Assembly: GCA_900763035.1 (NCBI GenBank)
Contig: CAAFIS010000363.1
Span: forward strand, 1-6,108
Length of the DNA: 6,108 bases
DNA from: Clostridia bacterium
Lineage (GTDB): Bacteria; Bacillota; Clostridia; Oscillospirales; Acutalibacteraceae
Reading direction: 5' to 3'
Shown here: positions 5,888 through 6,108 of the stretch, one piece after another
Layout: the number at the start of each line of letters is the position of its first letter
How positions within the stretch are numbered: position 1 is the first letter of the stretch
Program-made: the position numbers and the translations under genes
The notes under the pieces: generated by a model
The model's database searches: none
The model's input: the letters and a program-made list of their open reading frames with translations, nothing else
What the model was told of the DNA's origin: nothing

Positions 5888-6108
5888 CGGCCTCTTCCTT
5901 CTTTTTGATCTGATCCAGTGTGGCGGAGATATGCGCACTGTATTCGATGCTGCCGTCGGGGATGAAGCGCAGCTCCGGCGTATAGCGCAGGCTGAGCGCC
6001 TGCCCCAACGCATGGCGCATATAGCCTGCGGCGGAGCGCAGCCCCTTGACGGCCTCCTTCGCCGCATCCAGCCCGTTCATCGAGCTGACATAGACATCGG
6101 CATACGAC
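5868..6108 (-). CDS. rbfA: Ribosome-binding factor A, C-terminal part (5' end beyond window)
   Basis: The last ~80 codons are visible, ending at TGA 5870-5868; the N-terminal ~35-45 residues lie off the right edge. RbfA is a KH-fold protein that binds the 30S subunit and helps mature the 5' end of 16S rRNA, especially in cold. The visible part has the family pattern: YADVYVSS strand, then the helix GLRSAAGYMRHALGQAL, then SLRYTPELRFIPDGSIEYSAHI (typical LRYTPELxFxxDxSIEYGxxI), and a Lys/Glu/Asp-rich tail (KKKEEADDGADR). The ATG at 6080 is internal: the reading frame continues upstream with matching RbfA sequence, so it is not the start. The tail overlaps the first 20 bases of nrnA. Confidence 0.93.
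   Translation of the reverse strand, partial: SYADVYVSSMNGLDAAKEAVKGLRSAAGYMRHALGQALSLRYTPELRFIPDGSIEYSAHISATLDQIKKKEEADDGADR

Noticed and set aside
5018..5908. Open plus-strand frame (296 codons) opposite nrnA
   Set aside because: No family pattern and no suitable ribosome binding site seen. The opposite strand has all NrnA motifs.

Overview
The window is very GC-rich (about two thirds by eye) and packed with genes. The minus-strand order rbfA - nrnA - truB - ribF is the classic 3' part of the Bacillota nusA-infB-rbfA-truB-ribF operon. Together with strong AGGAG-type ribosome binding sites, a compact MecA-like adaptor and an RnfC-like protein, it suggests a high-GC member of the Clostridia (Oscillospiraceae-like gut anaerobe). 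The organism assignment is inference.

Right half (about 2293-6108, minus strand): the 3' end of rbfA (30S maturation) enters from the right edge and overlaps the start of nrnA (DHH/DHHA1 phosphoesterase) by 20 bases. A 75-base gap with a long GC-rich hairpin and a T6 run follows, then truB (tRNA pseudouridine-55 synthase). After a 34-base gap comes ribF (FAD synthetase/riboflavin kinase). RibF here is not the usual ~310 residues: it carries a complete HAD-superfamily phosphatase at its C-terminus, giving one 537-residue protein. An intrinsic terminator sits directly after it, where many Bacillota have rpsO.

Middle (1517-2292): rpe (ribulose-phosphate 3-epimerase, minus strand) has its own well-formed promoter (TTGACC-N17-TAAAAT), whose spacer holds the perfect palindrome TTTTGCGCAAAA. 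Its stop lies three bases from the stop of a plus-strand gene for a short, Arg-rich MecA-like ClpC adaptor (971-1513).

Left part (1-970): the mecA-like gene and a minus-strand gene diverge from a 150-base spacer holding a good plus-strand promoter and two small hairpins, one in each leader. The minus-strand gene is cut by the left edge. It encodes an RnfC-like protein whose N-terminal barrel-sandwich domain is recognisable but whose core lacks the glycine-rich GxGGAGFP loop and the ECEPY-type loop of RnfC.

The translation/RNA genes (rbfA, nrnA, truB) form a housekeeping operon with flavin-cofactor synthesis. The points most worth following are the RibF-HAD fusion (possible flavin kinase plus phosphatase in one chain), the degenerate RnfC-like protein, the compact MecA-like adaptor, and the structured signals between genes. 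I saw no tRNA, rRNA, CRISPR array, insertion sequence or clear horizontal-transfer mark.
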